From Verrucomicrobium sp. GAS474 (GTDB lineage: Bacteria; Verrucomicrobiota; Verrucomicrobiia; Methylacidiphilales; GAS474): a stretch of DNA of 64,000 nucleotides. A program made the translations under genes and the position numbers. The notes beneath the pieces were generated by a model. It saw only the letters and a program-made list of their open reading frames with translations, had not been told where the DNA came from and did no database searches. Within the stretch, counting starts at the first letter, position 1. The number at the start of each line of letters is the position of its first letter. The stretch is taken from the NCBI RefSeq assembly GCF_900105685.1, contig NZ_LT629781.1:2666001-2730000 (forward strand), given 5' to 3'. Shown piece after piece: positions 50,974-61,168 of the stretch.

Positions 50974-52439
50974 GGCGTCGGGGTGGGGATCGGGCTGCCC
51001 GCCGTGGCAGGTGCGGCTGCGGCAGGTTTGGCCTTGGGAAGGCCGAGGCGGGTGAGGAGGTCGCTCTCGGGATTGTCGAGGCGGCCCCGGAGGGTGAAGG
51101 GAACGAAGGCGTCGCCGTTCTCTTCCTTGGTGAGCTTCGCGGCGACGGCGGCGGGGAGCCGGGCGACGGTTTCGGGGTGGAAGTGGAGGCGGCAGTCGAG
51201 GGCGAGGGTGCCGTCGAGGCCGGCGGCCCCGGCCCCGGTGAGGGTCCAGGCGGCGGCGGCGAGGGAGAAGTCGGAGAGGAGGAGGCGGCCCTCGGAAAGG
51301 GTGAGGGTGCCGTGGCAGTCGGTGAAGTCGGGCTGGGAGAGGTCTTTGAGGTTGAGGGCGGTGGCGAGGTCCTCGACGAAGCCGACGCGGATGAGCTGGC
51401 CGTCCCGGATGGTGAAGCCGGCGGAGGCGGCGACCTGGGAGAGTTCCCGCGAGGGCCCGCGCCCGGAGAGGGTGAGGGAGAGGGAGCCGGAGAGGAGGTC
51501 GGGGCGGCCTGCCGATTTCAGGATTTCGCTGAGTTCGATGCCGGTGCTTTGGAACTCGAAATCGCAGGGGAGGCCGGGGGCGTCGGTCTTCAGCACCAGC
51601 TTGCCGGTCCATTGGCCGTGGTAGGCTGTGCCGAGAAGCTTCGTGAGGCTGATGGTGGCCTGGGAGAAGGTGTAGCCGCCCTGGAGGTTGGCCGAGGTGA
51701 ATTTCCCGAAGCGGAGGGCGGTGGCGGAGAACTGGCCGAAGGCGTTCAGGGAGTCCTGGCGGGGCTCCTGGTCGCCGTTGCCGCCGCGGGAGATCCGGCC
51801 TCCGTGCTCGATGCCGTCGAGGAGGACGGCGTCCCGGCCCTCGCGGTCGAGGATGCGGAGGCGGCCTCCGGTGATGGAGAGGGAGGAGAGGGTGAGGGGC
51901 CACGGCTGGGGGGCGGCGGCCGGTTCCGGGGTGTTTTCCTTTTCGGTCCCGGAAGAGGCGGGGGCGGGGGTGGCCTGGCGCGGGGTGTGGAGGGGGAGGA
52001 TGAGGCGGCCTTCGGCGTCTTCGGGGAGGGCGAGGACGGGGTGGTCGAAGGAGAGCTTCGGCAGGACGACGCGGCCGTCGAGGAGGTCGAGGGGGGAGTA
52101 GGCGACCTCGACACGGGGGGCCTCCAGCAGGGGGGGGTGGATCGGGGGCTGGCTGGGAGTGGGGCCCGGGTCCCGGACCTCGGGGGCGAGGCCGCCCTCG
52201 CCGGGGATGCGGAAATCGAGGATGGTGGTGCCGCGCAGGATGTTGATGTGTTCCATCCCCTTCCACAGGACGGGGGTGCCGAGGGCCCCGGTGGCCAGGG
52301 TGCGGAGGCGGGCCTGGGTGCCGGAAAGGCCAAGATAAAAATTGAGGGAAAGCGTCAGGATTGCTACGACTGCGAGGATGCCTAAGGCAATTCGCAGGGC
52401 GTATTTGAATAATCCGGCAACCATTTCCGAGTAAGGCAT
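50970..52439 (-). CDS. AsmA-like envelope protein
   Basis: This is a 489-residue protein anchored by one N-terminal helix (residues 10-37, YALRIALGILAVVAILTLSL) with a large periplasmic beta-rich part. Features typical of AsmA/TamB-like proteins are ILRGTTILDFRI, SLSITGGRLRILDREG and GTLTLSEGRLLLSDFSL. A Pro/Ala-rich insert lies near residue 145-165. These proteins affect lipid transport to the outer membrane. The start MPYSEMV at 52439 is preferred over much longer upstream frames. It is coupled to rsmD. Confidence 0.8.
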   Translation of the reverse strand: MPYSEMVAGLFKYALRIALGILAVVAILTLSLNFYLGLSGTQARLRTLATGALGTPVLWKGMEHINILRGTTILDFRIPGEGGLAPEVRDPGPTPSQPPIHPPLLEAPRVEVAYSPLDLLDGRVVLPKLSFDHPVLALPEDAEGRLILPLHTPRQATPAPASSGTEKENTPEPAAAPQPWPLTLSSLSITGGRLRILDREGRDAVLLDGIEHGGRISRGGNGDQEPRQDSLNAFGQFSATALRFGKFTSANLQGGYTFSQATISLTKLLGTAYHGQWTGKLVLKTDAPGLPCDFEFQSTGIELSEILKSAGRPDLLSGSLSLTLSGRGPSRELSQVAASAGFTIRDGQLIRVGFVEDLATALNLKDLSQPDFTDCHGTLTLSEGRLLLSDFSLAAAAWTLTGAGAAGLDGTLALDCRLHFHPETVARLPAAVAAKLTKEENGDAFVPFTLRGRLDNPESDLLTRLGLPKAKPAAAAPATAGSPIPTPTP

Positions 52440-52541
52440 AAGACGCCCCCTGTCCGCAATCCAAATGGAACTCCCCATGTCGATCCCATCGCAACGCTTT
52501 TTCCGTCCGGGCGGCATCACGGGGCAATCCCCCCTCCTTTC

Positions 52542-53429
52542 ATGAATCGGACCTGCATCATCCTCAATCCGGCGGCCCGGAGCGAGCGGGCGAAGCGCCT
52601 GAAGAGCCAGATCGAGGCCCTGGCCGAAGGGGTGACGATCAAGTACACCGAAGGTCCCGGCGATGCCGAGGCGAAGGCCGAGCGGGCCGTCGAGCAGGGC
52701 TATACGACGATCGTCGCCGCCGGGGGAGATGGGACGATCAATGAGGTGGTGAACGGGCTGACCGGCTTCGCCGAGAACGAGGGGAAGGGGAAGCCCGCCG
52801 ACGTGACCCTCGGTATCCTGCCGATCGGGACGGTGAACGTCTTTTCGATGGAGCTCGGCATCCCTTCCCAGCTGGAGAAGGCGTGGGAGGTCATCACGAA
52901 CGGGAAGACCCGGCTGATCGACCTGGCCCGGGCCAACGACCACCGGTTCGTCCAGTTGGCCGGGGTCGGTTTCGACGCGCAGATCGTGGCGCGGACGGAG
53001 TGGAAGTCGAAGAAGCGCCTCGGCCCGCTCAGCTACGTCCTGACGGGGGCGCAGATCGTCACCGAGAAGCCGCCGAAGATCGTCGTCCGCACTGAGGAAG
53101 GGAAGACCTACAAGGGCTCCTTCGTCCTGATCGGCAACGGGCGCTTCTACGGCGGTCCCTTCTCGATCTTCAAGGAGGCGAAGCTCGACGACGGCCTCCT
53201 CGACATCTGCATCTTCGAGCAGATGAATCCGCTGGCCCTCGTCTGGTACCTCCAGGGCATCCTCACGGGGAAGCACACCACCTTCCGCGATGTCCGGTAT
53301 TTCAAGAGCCGCTCTATCCGCGTCGAGTCGGAGGAGCGGGTCCCCGTCGAGGTCGACGGGGAGCTCCTCGGCTTCCTCCCGTGCGAGTTCACCGTCTCGC
53401 CCCGCGCCCTGCGGGTGCTGGCCCCCTGA
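52542..53429 (+). CDS. Diacylglycerol/lipid kinase family protein
   Basis: This is a 295-residue protein of the DagK/YegS type. ILNPAARSERA opens it, the nucleotide site is VAAGGDGTINEVVNGL, LPIGTVNVFSMELGIP follows, and the C-terminal domain has VLIGNGRFYGGPFSIFKEAKLDDGLLDI. It probably phosphorylates a membrane lipid such as diacylglycerol. It is divergent from the AsmA-like gene (102-base gap) and is followed after 26 bases by a histidine kinase gene. Confidence 0.92.
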   Translation: MNRTCIILNPAARSERAKRLKSQIEALAEGVTIKYTEGPGDAEAKAERAVEQGYTTIVAAGGDGTINEVVNGLTGFAENEGKGKPADVTLGILPIGTVNVFSMELGIPSQLEKAWEVITNGKTRLIDLARANDHRFVQLAGVGFDAQIVARTEWKSKKRLGPLSYVLTGAQIVTEKPPKIVVRTEEGKTYKGSFVLIGNGRFYGGPFSIFKEAKLDDGLLDICIFEQMNPLALVWYLQGILTGKHTTFRDVRYFKSRSIRVESEERVPVEVDGELLGFLPCEFTVSPRALRVLAP

Positions 53430-53455
53430 AGGGACGAAAGGCTGAATCCCTCTCG

Positions 53456-55174
53456 ATGAAGACAAAGCCCCGGCCTTCGGTCCCGTCCCCCTCGATCATT
53501 CCCGTTCTCTCTCCGGCCTCCGGGCTGAACCTCGGCCTCTTCCTCGATCCGAAGCGGGCGATCAGCCACTTCCTCGGGATCGCGATCGAGAAGAGCGGGG
53601 CGACGTGCGGCTCCTTCATCCTCATCAACCCGAACACCGGCCTCCTCGACATCGAGGCGAGCCGGGGCATGCCGCTCCGCATCCGCAAGACGAAGCTCCA
53701 CCTCGGCGAGGGCGTCACCGGATGGGTCGCCACGACGGGGAAGGCGATGCGGATCCCCGACGTCCGTCAGGAACGGAAATATGTCGCCGTCCTGCCGAAG
53801 GTGATGTCGGAACTCGCCGTGCCGGTCGAATACCAGGGGCAGGTCCTGGGGGTGCTCAACCTCGACAGCGTCCACCTCGGCCACTTCACCGAGGAGCATG
53901 AGCGCGCGATGCTCGCCCTCGCCGCCGAGGCCGCCGAGTGGCTGAAATACGGCTGGGAATTGACCGCCCTCCGGGTGAAGGATCAGCAGCTGAACGCCCT
54001 CGTCCAGATGGGGCGCTCCATCGTCTCGATGACGGGGCTCGAGGAGACCCTCTCCGGCATCGTCGCGAACGGGGCCGGGCTGATGAAGACCCGGGTCTGC
54101 TCCCTCATGCTCCTGAGCCAGGACAAGAAGGAGCTGGGGCTGAAGGCGACCTTCGGCGCGGGCGTCCGTTACCAGAACCGGCCCCCGCTGCGGGTCGACG
54201 AATCGCTCGTCGGGGCCGTGGTGAAGCGGAAGAAGCCGTGCGTGGTCTTCAACGTCGAGACTGATCCCCGCTATCACGAGGTGGCGATGGCGCGGGAGGA
54301 AGGGCTGGTCTCGATGCTCTCCGTGCCGCTGATCTTCGCCGCCGAGGTGATCGGCGTCCTCAATGTCTACACCGACGAGCTCCACCGGTTTTCCAACCAG
54401 GAAATCAAGCTCCTCCAGACCCTGGCCGACCTCTCCGCCGTGGCGATCGGGCGGACGCGCCTCCTGACCCGCGTCGTCGACACCGAGGAAAGCCTCCGGC
54501 AGAGCGAGCGGCTTTCGGCCCTCGGCCTCCTGGCCGCCGAGGTCGCGCACGAGATCCGCAATCCGCTGACGGTGATGCAGATGCTCTTCCACAGCCTCGT
54601 CACCTCGACGCCGATGAACGGGGCGGCGGCGGAGGACGCCCGGATCATCGAGGAGAAGATGAGGCACATGAACCGGATCGTCGACCAGATCCTCTCCCTG
54701 GTCCGCTCCGCCGAGCCGATCAAGGAGCCCGTCGACCTCGCCCAGATGATCGACGACATCATCCTCCTCGTCCGCCACAAGCTCCACCGGCAGGGGATCG
54801 AGATCCGGCGGGACGCCGACGAGGCGCTCCCCCCGGCGAAGGTCGACCGGGCGCAGATCGAGCAGGCCATCCTGAACCTGGTCCTCAACGCCGTCGGCGC
54901 GATGCCGGAGGGCGGGGCGCTCTCGATCGGGACCTCGATCGACGAGGTCGAGGGAGCTTCCTATTTCGTCCTGACCGTGCGGGACAACGGCGTCGGCATG
55001 ACGGCGACGCAGATCGACAACCTCTTCGCGCCGTTCCTCACGACGAAGCAGCACGGCACCGGCATCGGCCTCGCCATCGTCGCCCGCATCATGGAGAACC
55101 ACAGCGGTCGGATCGAGGTCGAGTCGAAGCCGAAGCGCGGGACGCGGTTCCGGCTGCTGTTGCCGGTGGGGTAG
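53456..55174 (+). CDS. Soluble GAF-domain sensor histidine kinase
   Basis: This is a 572-residue kinase with no membrane segment. Two GAF sensor domains (about 35-185 and 200-345) precede a HisKA domain with H box AAEVAHEIRNPLTVM (about 362) and an HATPase with N box QAILNLVLNAVGAMPEGG, G1 DNGVGM and G2 GTGIGLAIV. It autophosphorylates on the H-box His in response to a cytoplasmic ligand or redox cue. The response regulator partner is not adjacent; the lone receiver at 5873 is a candidate only by absence of others. The ATG at 53456 fits the first domain. Confidence 0.92.
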   Translation: MKTKPRPSVPSPSIIPVLSPASGLNLGLFLDPKRAISHFLGIAIEKSGATCGSFILINPNTGLLDIEASRGMPLRIRKTKLHLGEGVTGWVATTGKAMRIPDVRQERKYVAVLPKVMSELAVPVEYQGQVLGVLNLDSVHLGHFTEEHERAMLALAAEAAEWLKYGWELTALRVKDQQLNALVQMGRSIVSMTGLEETLSGIVANGAGLMKTRVCSLMLLSQDKKELGLKATFGAGVRYQNRPPLRVDESLVGAVVKRKKPCVVFNVETDPRYHEVAMAREEGLVSMLSVPLIFAAEVIGVLNVYTDELHRFSNQEIKLLQTLADLSAVAIGRTRLLTRVVDTEESLRQSERLSALGLLAAEVAHEIRNPLTVMQMLFHSLVTSTPMNGAAAEDARIIEEKMRHMNRIVDQILSLVRSAEPIKEPVDLAQMIDDIILLVRHKLHRQGIEIRRDADEALPPAKVDRAQIEQAILNLVLNAVGAMPEGGALSIGTSIDEVEGASYFVLTVRDNGVGMTATQIDNLFAPFLTTKQHGTGIGLAIVARIMENHSGRIEVESKPKRGTRFRLLLPVG

Positions 55175-55198
55175 GGCTGGGGGGAAGGAAGGCGGCGG

Positions 55199-55930
55199 TT
55201 ACTTCGCCGCCGGGGCCGTATCGCCCGGGACCGCCGTGTCGGAGAAGAACTTCTCCAGCTGCGGATCCTTCGGGATGCCGAGATCGAGCGCCTTCTGGTA
55301 GTGCTTCCGCGCGAGTTCCCGCGAGGGGGGCTTCTGCGTGGCGTAGATGACGGCGAGGTTGAAGTGGGCGTCGCCGAGGGTCGGGTCGATCTCGACGGCC
55401 TTGCGGAGCTGTTTCTCGGCCGCTTCCTGCCAGCCCTTCTGAGAGCAGGCAATGCCGAGGTAGTTCCGGGTGCGGGCGTCGTTGGGATCGAGGGTGGTCG
55501 CCTTCGTGAGCATGTCGATCGCCTCGTCGAAGCGGTTCTGCTGGTAGAAGACGATGCCGAGGATCGAGTGGGAGAAGGCGTCGTTCGGGTTGAGGCGGAT
55601 CGCCTCCTTGAGGGCGCGCTCGGCCTCGGGATACCGCTGCTGCTGGAAGCGGACGACGCCGAGGTTCGACCAGGCGTAGAGGCTGTCGGGATACTTCTGG
55701 ACGATCTTCGAGTAGGCCTCGGCGGCGGCGTCGAACTGGCCGCGGGAGAAGGCGTCCGAGGCCTGCTGGGCGATGGGCCGCATGTCGTCGGGGACGCGGG
55801 CCTTCGCGGCGACGTCGGCGGCGGCGGCCGCCGCCGTGCCGGAATCGGCGGGCGCGGAGGAGGCCGCCGGGGCGGCAGGGGCGGCCGAGGTGTTCGGGAG
55901 GTCCTTGCGGGCCTCGAAGTTCTGCCCCAT
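55199..55930 (-). CDS. TPR-repeat protein, C-terminal part of a gene split by an in-frame amber codon
   Basis: This is a 243-residue frame from ATG 55930. From about residue 50 it holds at least four tetratricopeptide repeats (AYSKIVQKYPDSLYAWSNLG, ALKEAIRLNPNDAFSHSILG, MLTKATTLDPNDARTRNYLG, QLRKAVEIDPTLGDAHFNLA). The frame is in fact open upstream to the TAG at 56108-56110, and the 59 codons between (KSEILRQQLDILASPIIALNPEERALL) are protein-like. It looks like the second half of the coiled-coil protein encoded at 56108-57070. Without readthrough it has no export signal. Confidence 0.8.
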   Translation of the reverse strand: MGQNFEARKDLPNTSAAPAAPAASSAPADSGTAAAAAADVAAKARVPDDMRPIAQQASDAFSRGQFDAAAEAYSKIVQKYPDSLYAWSNLGVVRFQQQRYPEAERALKEAIRLNPNDAFSHSILGIVFYQQNRFDEAIDMLTKATTLDPNDARTRNYLGIACSQKGWQEAAEKQLRKAVEIDPTLGDAHFNLAVIYATQKPPSRELARKHYQKALDLGIPKDPQLEKFFSDTAVPGDTAPAAK

Positions 55931-56107
55931 CGCGGGGGTCGCCGGATCGGCATCGGCAGCGGGGGCCGCGGTCTGGGAGGGGACGACGGCGGCGGTGTTG
56001 ATGCGGAGGAGGGCCCGTTCCTCGGGGTTGAGGGCGATGATGGGGGAGGCGAGGATGTCGAGCTGCTGGCGGAGGATCTCCGACTTGATCTTGAGGTTGC
56101 CGATCTC

Positions 56108-57070
56108 CTAGTCGGCGAGGCGCTTCGCGGCGTCGCGGCGGGCCTGTTCCTGGAGTTGGCGGGTGACGATGCCGCGCAGGATCTCGTTTTCCTTGCGGCT
56201 GGAGTCGTTGTTGGCGAGCTGCCCGGCCTGCTGGTCGGCGAGGGTGAGCTTCTGCTGGGCGGTCTCGAGCTGGGCCTTGAGGTCGTTCGTCGTGGTGCGG
56301 AAGGCCTGGTTCTCCGCCTGGAGGTAGGAGAGCTGGTCCTGGACCTTCTTCAGCTGGTCCTTGAGGAGGGGGACGGAGTTGCTGCTGTCGCCGCCGCTCT
56401 GGAGGGTTTTGACCCGTTCCTCGGCGTCGGCGAGCTTCGTCTTGAGCGACTTGTTTTCCTCGAGGATCGTCGCCATCCGCTCTTCGAGGTTGGACGACTT
56501 CACGTTGGAGAGTTCGCGCTCGGCGGCGTCGAGGCGCTGGCGGAGCTGGGTCGCCTGGGTGAGGGCGTCGTTGAGCTGCTTCTTCGTGTCGGCCAGCTCC
56601 CCTTCGAGGGAGCTGATCCGCTGCTTGAGGGCCGTGGTCTCCGAGGAGATGGCTCCTCCCGAAGTGACCGGAGCGGGGGCGACGGGAGCGGGCGGCACAT
56701 CCGCCGTGACCGTGACCGGGGGATTGGCCGCCGGTTTCGGCGTCGGGGTGAGGGTGGGGGAGGGATTGCTATCGGCCTTGTCGGCGAGCTGGGCGATCTT
56801 GTCCCGGGCGAATTTGATGCGGAAGTTGACGATGCTCGGCTCCCAGTCGGGATAATTCTTCTTCAGGTCGGAAAGCTGGTCGGCAACCTCGGTGTAGCGG
56901 CTCCGGGAGCTCGCGTATTGGCCCTTCTGCTCCATCCGGTCGGCGTCCTGGAGGAGGAAGTAGATTTTCAGGAATTGATCCTGGGGCGTCAGCGTCGCCG
57001 CATGGCCAACCTCAAAGCTGCCGAAGAAGGTGAAGAGAGCCAGCAGGACGATGAGGATGCGTTTGGCCAT
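56108..57070 (-). CDS. Secreted coiled-coil protein ending at an in-frame amber codon (N-terminal half of split gene)
   Basis: This is a 320-residue product from ATG 57070 (MAKRILIVLLALFTFFG, a signal peptide cleaved near GHA). A helical domain (TPQDQFLKIYFLLQDADRMEQKGQY) is followed by a Pro/Thr/Val-rich linker (about 100-145) and a long coiled coil (about 155-310). It stops at TAG 56110-56108 in the same frame as the TPR segment just downstream. The two halves together would make one exported coiled-coil/TPR protein. The break could be a mutation, a sequencing error or recoding. Confidence 0.8.
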   Translation of the reverse strand: MAKRILIVLLALFTFFGSFEVGHAATLTPQDQFLKIYFLLQDADRMEQKGQYASSRSRYTEVADQLSDLKKNYPDWEPSIVNFRIKFARDKIAQLADKADSNPSPTLTPTPKPAANPPVTVTADVPPAPVAPAPVTSGGAISSETTALKQRISSLEGELADTKKQLNDALTQATQLRQRLDAAERELSNVKSSNLEERMATILEENKSLKTKLADAEERVKTLQSGGDSSNSVPLLKDQLKKVQDQLSYLQAENQAFRTTTNDLKAQLETAQQKLTLADQQAGQLANNDSSRKENEILRGIVTRQLQEQARRDAAKRLAD

Positions 57071-57149
57071 AAGAGACGGATAGGTCTGGTCGGGTTTATA
57101 ACTTATAACTAAGTAAAAAGTCAAACTCCCTGGGAATATTTTCACCAAT

Positions 57150-57192
57150 GAAAAATTGCCTTCCTCCCGGCGAGGTGGGGGAAGGCTTTTTC
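57150..57192. terminator. Terminator between purH and the coiled-coil gene
   Basis: GCCTTCC...GGAAGGC (57158-57186) is flanked by AAAAATT and TTTTTC. It lies 25 bases beyond the purH stop (minus strand). Confidence 0.75.
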
Positions 57193-57216
57193 ATCGGTGG
57201 ATGGAGGGAAGCTCGA

Positions 57217-58761
<1,545 letters not shown>

Positions 58762-58903
58762 CGGATGACTTTGAGGAAAACGGAGGAGATTTCAACCCCT
58801 AACCCGACGCGGGCGGCTCAAAAAACCCAGGGCGGCCATTCTTGGGATGCCGCTTAACCTACTCTGGACATTCTCCCTCGGGTTCCTCTACCGTCGGAGC
58901 TTC

Positions 58904-60199
58904 ATGGAGATCGGCGAACATCGTTTTTTCAAGGGATTCCCGCAGGAGGCCATCGACCTTCTCCGTAAAGAAGCGGACATCATCGACCTCGCTCCGAGCC
59001 AGCTCCTTTTCAGCGAGGGTGACGCGCCCGACGGCGTCTACCTCGTCCTCGACGGCGAAATCAACATCGTGAAGGCCGGTGCCGACGGCTCCATGCGGAC
59101 CCTGGCCACGATGTCGCCCGATGCGGCCTTCGGTGAGATGGGCGTCTTCGACCAGGCCCCGCGCAGCGCCGGGGCGCAGGCGAGCGGCGCGGGTGGCGTC
59201 CGTCTGGCCCGCATCCCCGGCGAGCTCCTGATGAACACCCTCGCCGTCGCCTCCGGGCAGACGGTCGTCAACTTCATCCAGCCGATCTTCGACCGCCTCC
59301 GCCAGTCGAACTCAAAGTACATGAACGACATCGTCCGCAAGGAAAAGATGTCCCTCATCGGCGAGATGGCGAACACGATCATCCACGACATCCGCGGCCC
59401 CTTCCAGTCGGTCCAGCTCGGCTCGGAGCTCCTGCTCGAGATGCACGGCGACGACGCGACGAAGGACATCTGCCGGATGATCGGCCTCCAGATCAACCGC
59501 GTCGCGGTGATGGCCGAGGAACTCCTCGAGTTCTCCCGCGGCACCTCGAAGCTGACGATGGACGTCGTCGACCTCCACGAGCTGATCGAGGAATTCCAGT
59601 TCCTCAACAAGGACCTCTTCCGCGACAAACAGATCCCGATCACCTTCCACTCCGCCTCGGTCTTCATCGAGGCCGACCGCCACAAGCTGATGCGGACGGT
59701 CCAGAACATCGTGAACAACGCCCTCGACGCTCTCAAGGGGAAGCCCGGGGTGGTGATCCAGGTGGTGACGGGCGAATTCGACGGCATGGCCCAGATCCGG
59801 ATCGCCGACAACGGCCCCGGCATCCCGGAGCAGATCCGCGCCCGTCTCTTCGAGCCGTTCGTGACCCATGGCAAGAAGAACGGCACCGGCCTCGGCATGG
59901 CGATCGTGAAGAACGTGGTCGAAGCCCACAAGGGGAAGATCTTCTTCGAGACCGAGACGAACGTCGGGACGACCTTCTACATCCAGGTTCCCGTCCAGCC
60001 GATCCCGGAAGGGAAGGCCCTCGCCGTTCCGTCCGAGACGCCGTTGGTGAAGACCTACGGCGAGCCGGTCGCCGCCCCGGTGGCCCCGATCGCGGCGGTC
60101 TCAGCGGTCGCCCCGCTTGCGCCGCTCTCTCCCGTTTCGCCGATTTCCCCGTTGAGCCCCGTCTCTCCGATCTCGCCCCTGCAGCCGCCGACGGCTTAA
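58904..60199 (+). CDS. Cyclic-nucleotide-binding-domain histidine kinase
   Basis: This is a 431-residue soluble kinase. A CRP-like cNMP-binding domain (about 5-120, LLFSEGDAPDGVYLVLDGEINIV; AFGEMGVFD) is joined to a HisKA-like domain with IIHDIRGPFQSV and an HATPase (IVNNALDAL, DNGPGIP, GTGLGMAIVKNVVEAHKG). A low-complexity tail (about 380-431) repeats PLSPVSPIS. The sensor pocket RSAGAQASG differs from classical RSA-T cAMP sites, so the ligand is uncertain. The start MEIGEHR at 58904 is preferred over 58847, which adds a hydrophobic leader. Confidence 0.9.
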   Translation: MEIGEHRFFKGFPQEAIDLLRKEADIIDLAPSQLLFSEGDAPDGVYLVLDGEINIVKAGADGSMRTLATMSPDAAFGEMGVFDQAPRSAGAQASGAGGVRLARIPGELLMNTLAVASGQTVVNFIQPIFDRLRQSNSKYMNDIVRKEKMSLIGEMANTIIHDIRGPFQSVQLGSELLLEMHGDDATKDICRMIGLQINRVAVMAEELLEFSRGTSKLTMDVVDLHELIEEFQFLNKDLFRDKQIPITFHSASVFIEADRHKLMRTVQNIVNNALDALKGKPGVVIQVVTGEFDGMAQIRIADNGPGIPEQIRARLFEPFVTHGKKNGTGLGMAIVKNVVEAHKGKIFFETETNVGTTFYIQVPVQPIPEGKALAVPSETPLVKTYGEPVAAPVAPIAAVSAVAPLAPLSPVSPISPLSPVSPISPLQPPTA

Positions 60200-60273
60200 T
60201 TCCCCTCCCGGGATTAGCTCCCTTTCAAGGCACGACCATGCCTGGAGGGCGGACTGGGACGAAAAGAGGGAAG

Positions 60274-60297
60274 GGGAGGAGAATCCTCCCTTGATTT
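60274..60297 (+). terminator. Probable terminator after the cNMP-histidine kinase gene
   Basis: GGGAGGA-GAA-TCCTCCC is followed by TTGATTTTTG, 75 bases past the stop and directly before tRNA-Ala. Confidence 0.6.
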
Positions 60298-60305
60298 TTG
60301 CTTGG

Positions 60306-60378
60306 TGGAGATAAGGGGGTTCGAACCCCTGACCTTCTCATTGCGAACGAGACGCTCTACCAACTGAGCTATATCCCC
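60306..60378 (-). tRNA. tRNA-Ala (CGC anticodon)
   Basis: The acceptor GGGGATA pairs with TATCTCC and has the alanine-defining G3-U70 pair. The anticodon loop TTCGCAA between TCTCG and TGAGA gives CGC. The T arm is AGGGGTTCGAACCCCC. CCA is not encoded. Confidence 0.95.
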
Positions 60379-60392
60379 AAAGCAAAATAAGG

Positions 60393-60467
60393 TGGAGCCA
60401 CTTGTCGGATTTGAACCGACGACCCACGCTTTACGAAAGCGTTGCTCTACCCCTGAGCTAAAGCGGC
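60393..60467 (-). tRNA. tRNA-Thr (CGU anticodon), CCA encoded
   Basis: The acceptor GCCGCTT pairs with AAGTGGC. The anticodon loop TTCGTAA between ACGCT and AGCGT gives CGU. The T arm is GTCGGTTCAAATCCGAC. Unlike the other tRNAs here, the 3' CCA is encoded (60393-60395). Confidence 0.95.
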
Positions 60468-60731
60468 ATCGTTGATTACCAACGTTCTTGCACCTTCTTG
60501 TTTGAACTTGTTTTAGGTTTTTCTTGGCAACAACTTGGCAACAAACCAACTCGTCGTTTCGATCACCTTCACAAGTCTAACCCCCACTTTTTTAAGGTGG
60601 GACGAAGAGCGTATTCAAGGGGCAGGGGGCATGCAATTCAAAAATGCGGTTTGAGATGAACTCCGCGAGGCAAACCTAACGGAAATAGGAATGCCACTGG
60701 TATTGTGGTCGGGATAGGCTACAAAAGGGCA
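60468..60731. other. Spacer at the start of the low-GC block
   Basis: These 264 bases lie between tRNA-Thr and the first gene of the right-hand block. They contain a tandem TTGGCAACAAC/TTGGCAACAAA (about 60523-60544) and a CCCCAC..TTTTTTAA..GTGGG stem (about 60583-60601). No gene or integrase remnant is recognisable. GC drops clearly from here to about 62.6 kb. Confidence 0.5.
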
Positions 60732-60989
60732 ATGAGTGATAATTTTCCCAAAACGGAGTTCATTGAGTTAATTCGTGACGAGGGCAATGGTCCCTTGATG
60801 ATTCGTGTGGACGCAATCAATAGCATTACCTTCATCCCCGCCGATTCATCGATTGGACGGAAGGACATGATATGGATCAAGATCGCATCATGGGAAAAAC
60901 CATACATTTATGAAAGCGATCAGGCTAAAGCTGTTTATGATGGCTTAAATCAATTTTTGAAGCCTTCTTATACCGCCCATCTACGGTAG
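60732..60989 (+). CDS. Hypothetical protein (85 aa)
   Basis: This is a small soluble protein of unknown family. It starts MSDNFPKTEFIELIRDEG and contains VDAINSITFIPADSS and a C-terminal helix SDQAKAVYDGLNQFL, an alpha/beta layout. Its codon use is more AT-rich than the core genes. The structured motif at 60990-61080 begins directly after its TAG. An in-frame ATG at 60705 is less likely. Confidence 0.7.
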   Translation: MSDNFPKTEFIELIRDEGNGPLMIRVDAINSITFIPADSSIGRKDMIWIKIASWEKPYIYESDQAKAVYDGLNQFLKPSYTAHLR

Positions 60990-61080
60990 TCAGGGTTGAC
61001 CGTCCCTCACGCCACTCTCCTTCCCTAACGGGGAGTGGCTTACCGGGGCCTTCGCCGCCGCTGGTGGCGGCGATCATTCC
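60990..61080 (+). ncRNA. Conserved structured element, copy 1 (two stems)
   Basis: Stem 1 is GCCACTC...GAGTGGC (61011-61039) enclosing CCCTAACGGG. The linker TTACCGGGGC follows. Stem 2 is TCGCCGCC...GGCGGCGA (61052-61073) with CTGG in the loop. The motif ends CGATCA. Copy 2 at 62731-62817 keeps the same linker and loop, but its stems differ in a paired fashion. Each copy follows a stop codon. It could be an RNA element or a DNA recombination or processing hairpin; ncRNA is the nearest type label. Confidence 0.55.
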
Positions 61081-61168
61081 AAATGGCAAAGCGGCTGGTC
61101 TTCGCACGCGAAGCGGGCTACAAAAAGGCGTGTCTACCTCTCCTAACCAGCCTTTCCCCCCTAGCCCA

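Noticed and set aside
56108-56110. Pyrrolysine or selenocysteine insertion at the in-frame stop
   Set aside because: The codon is TAG, so not selenocysteine. TAG ends ordinary genes here, and no pyl genes are in view. A nonsense change or error is simpler.
60214-60549. A minus-strand frame across the tRNA pair
   Set aside because: It reads through tRNA-Thr and tRNA-Ala and gives the well-known false tRNA-derived phrases (VVGSNPTSGST, AQLVERLVRNEKVRGSNP).
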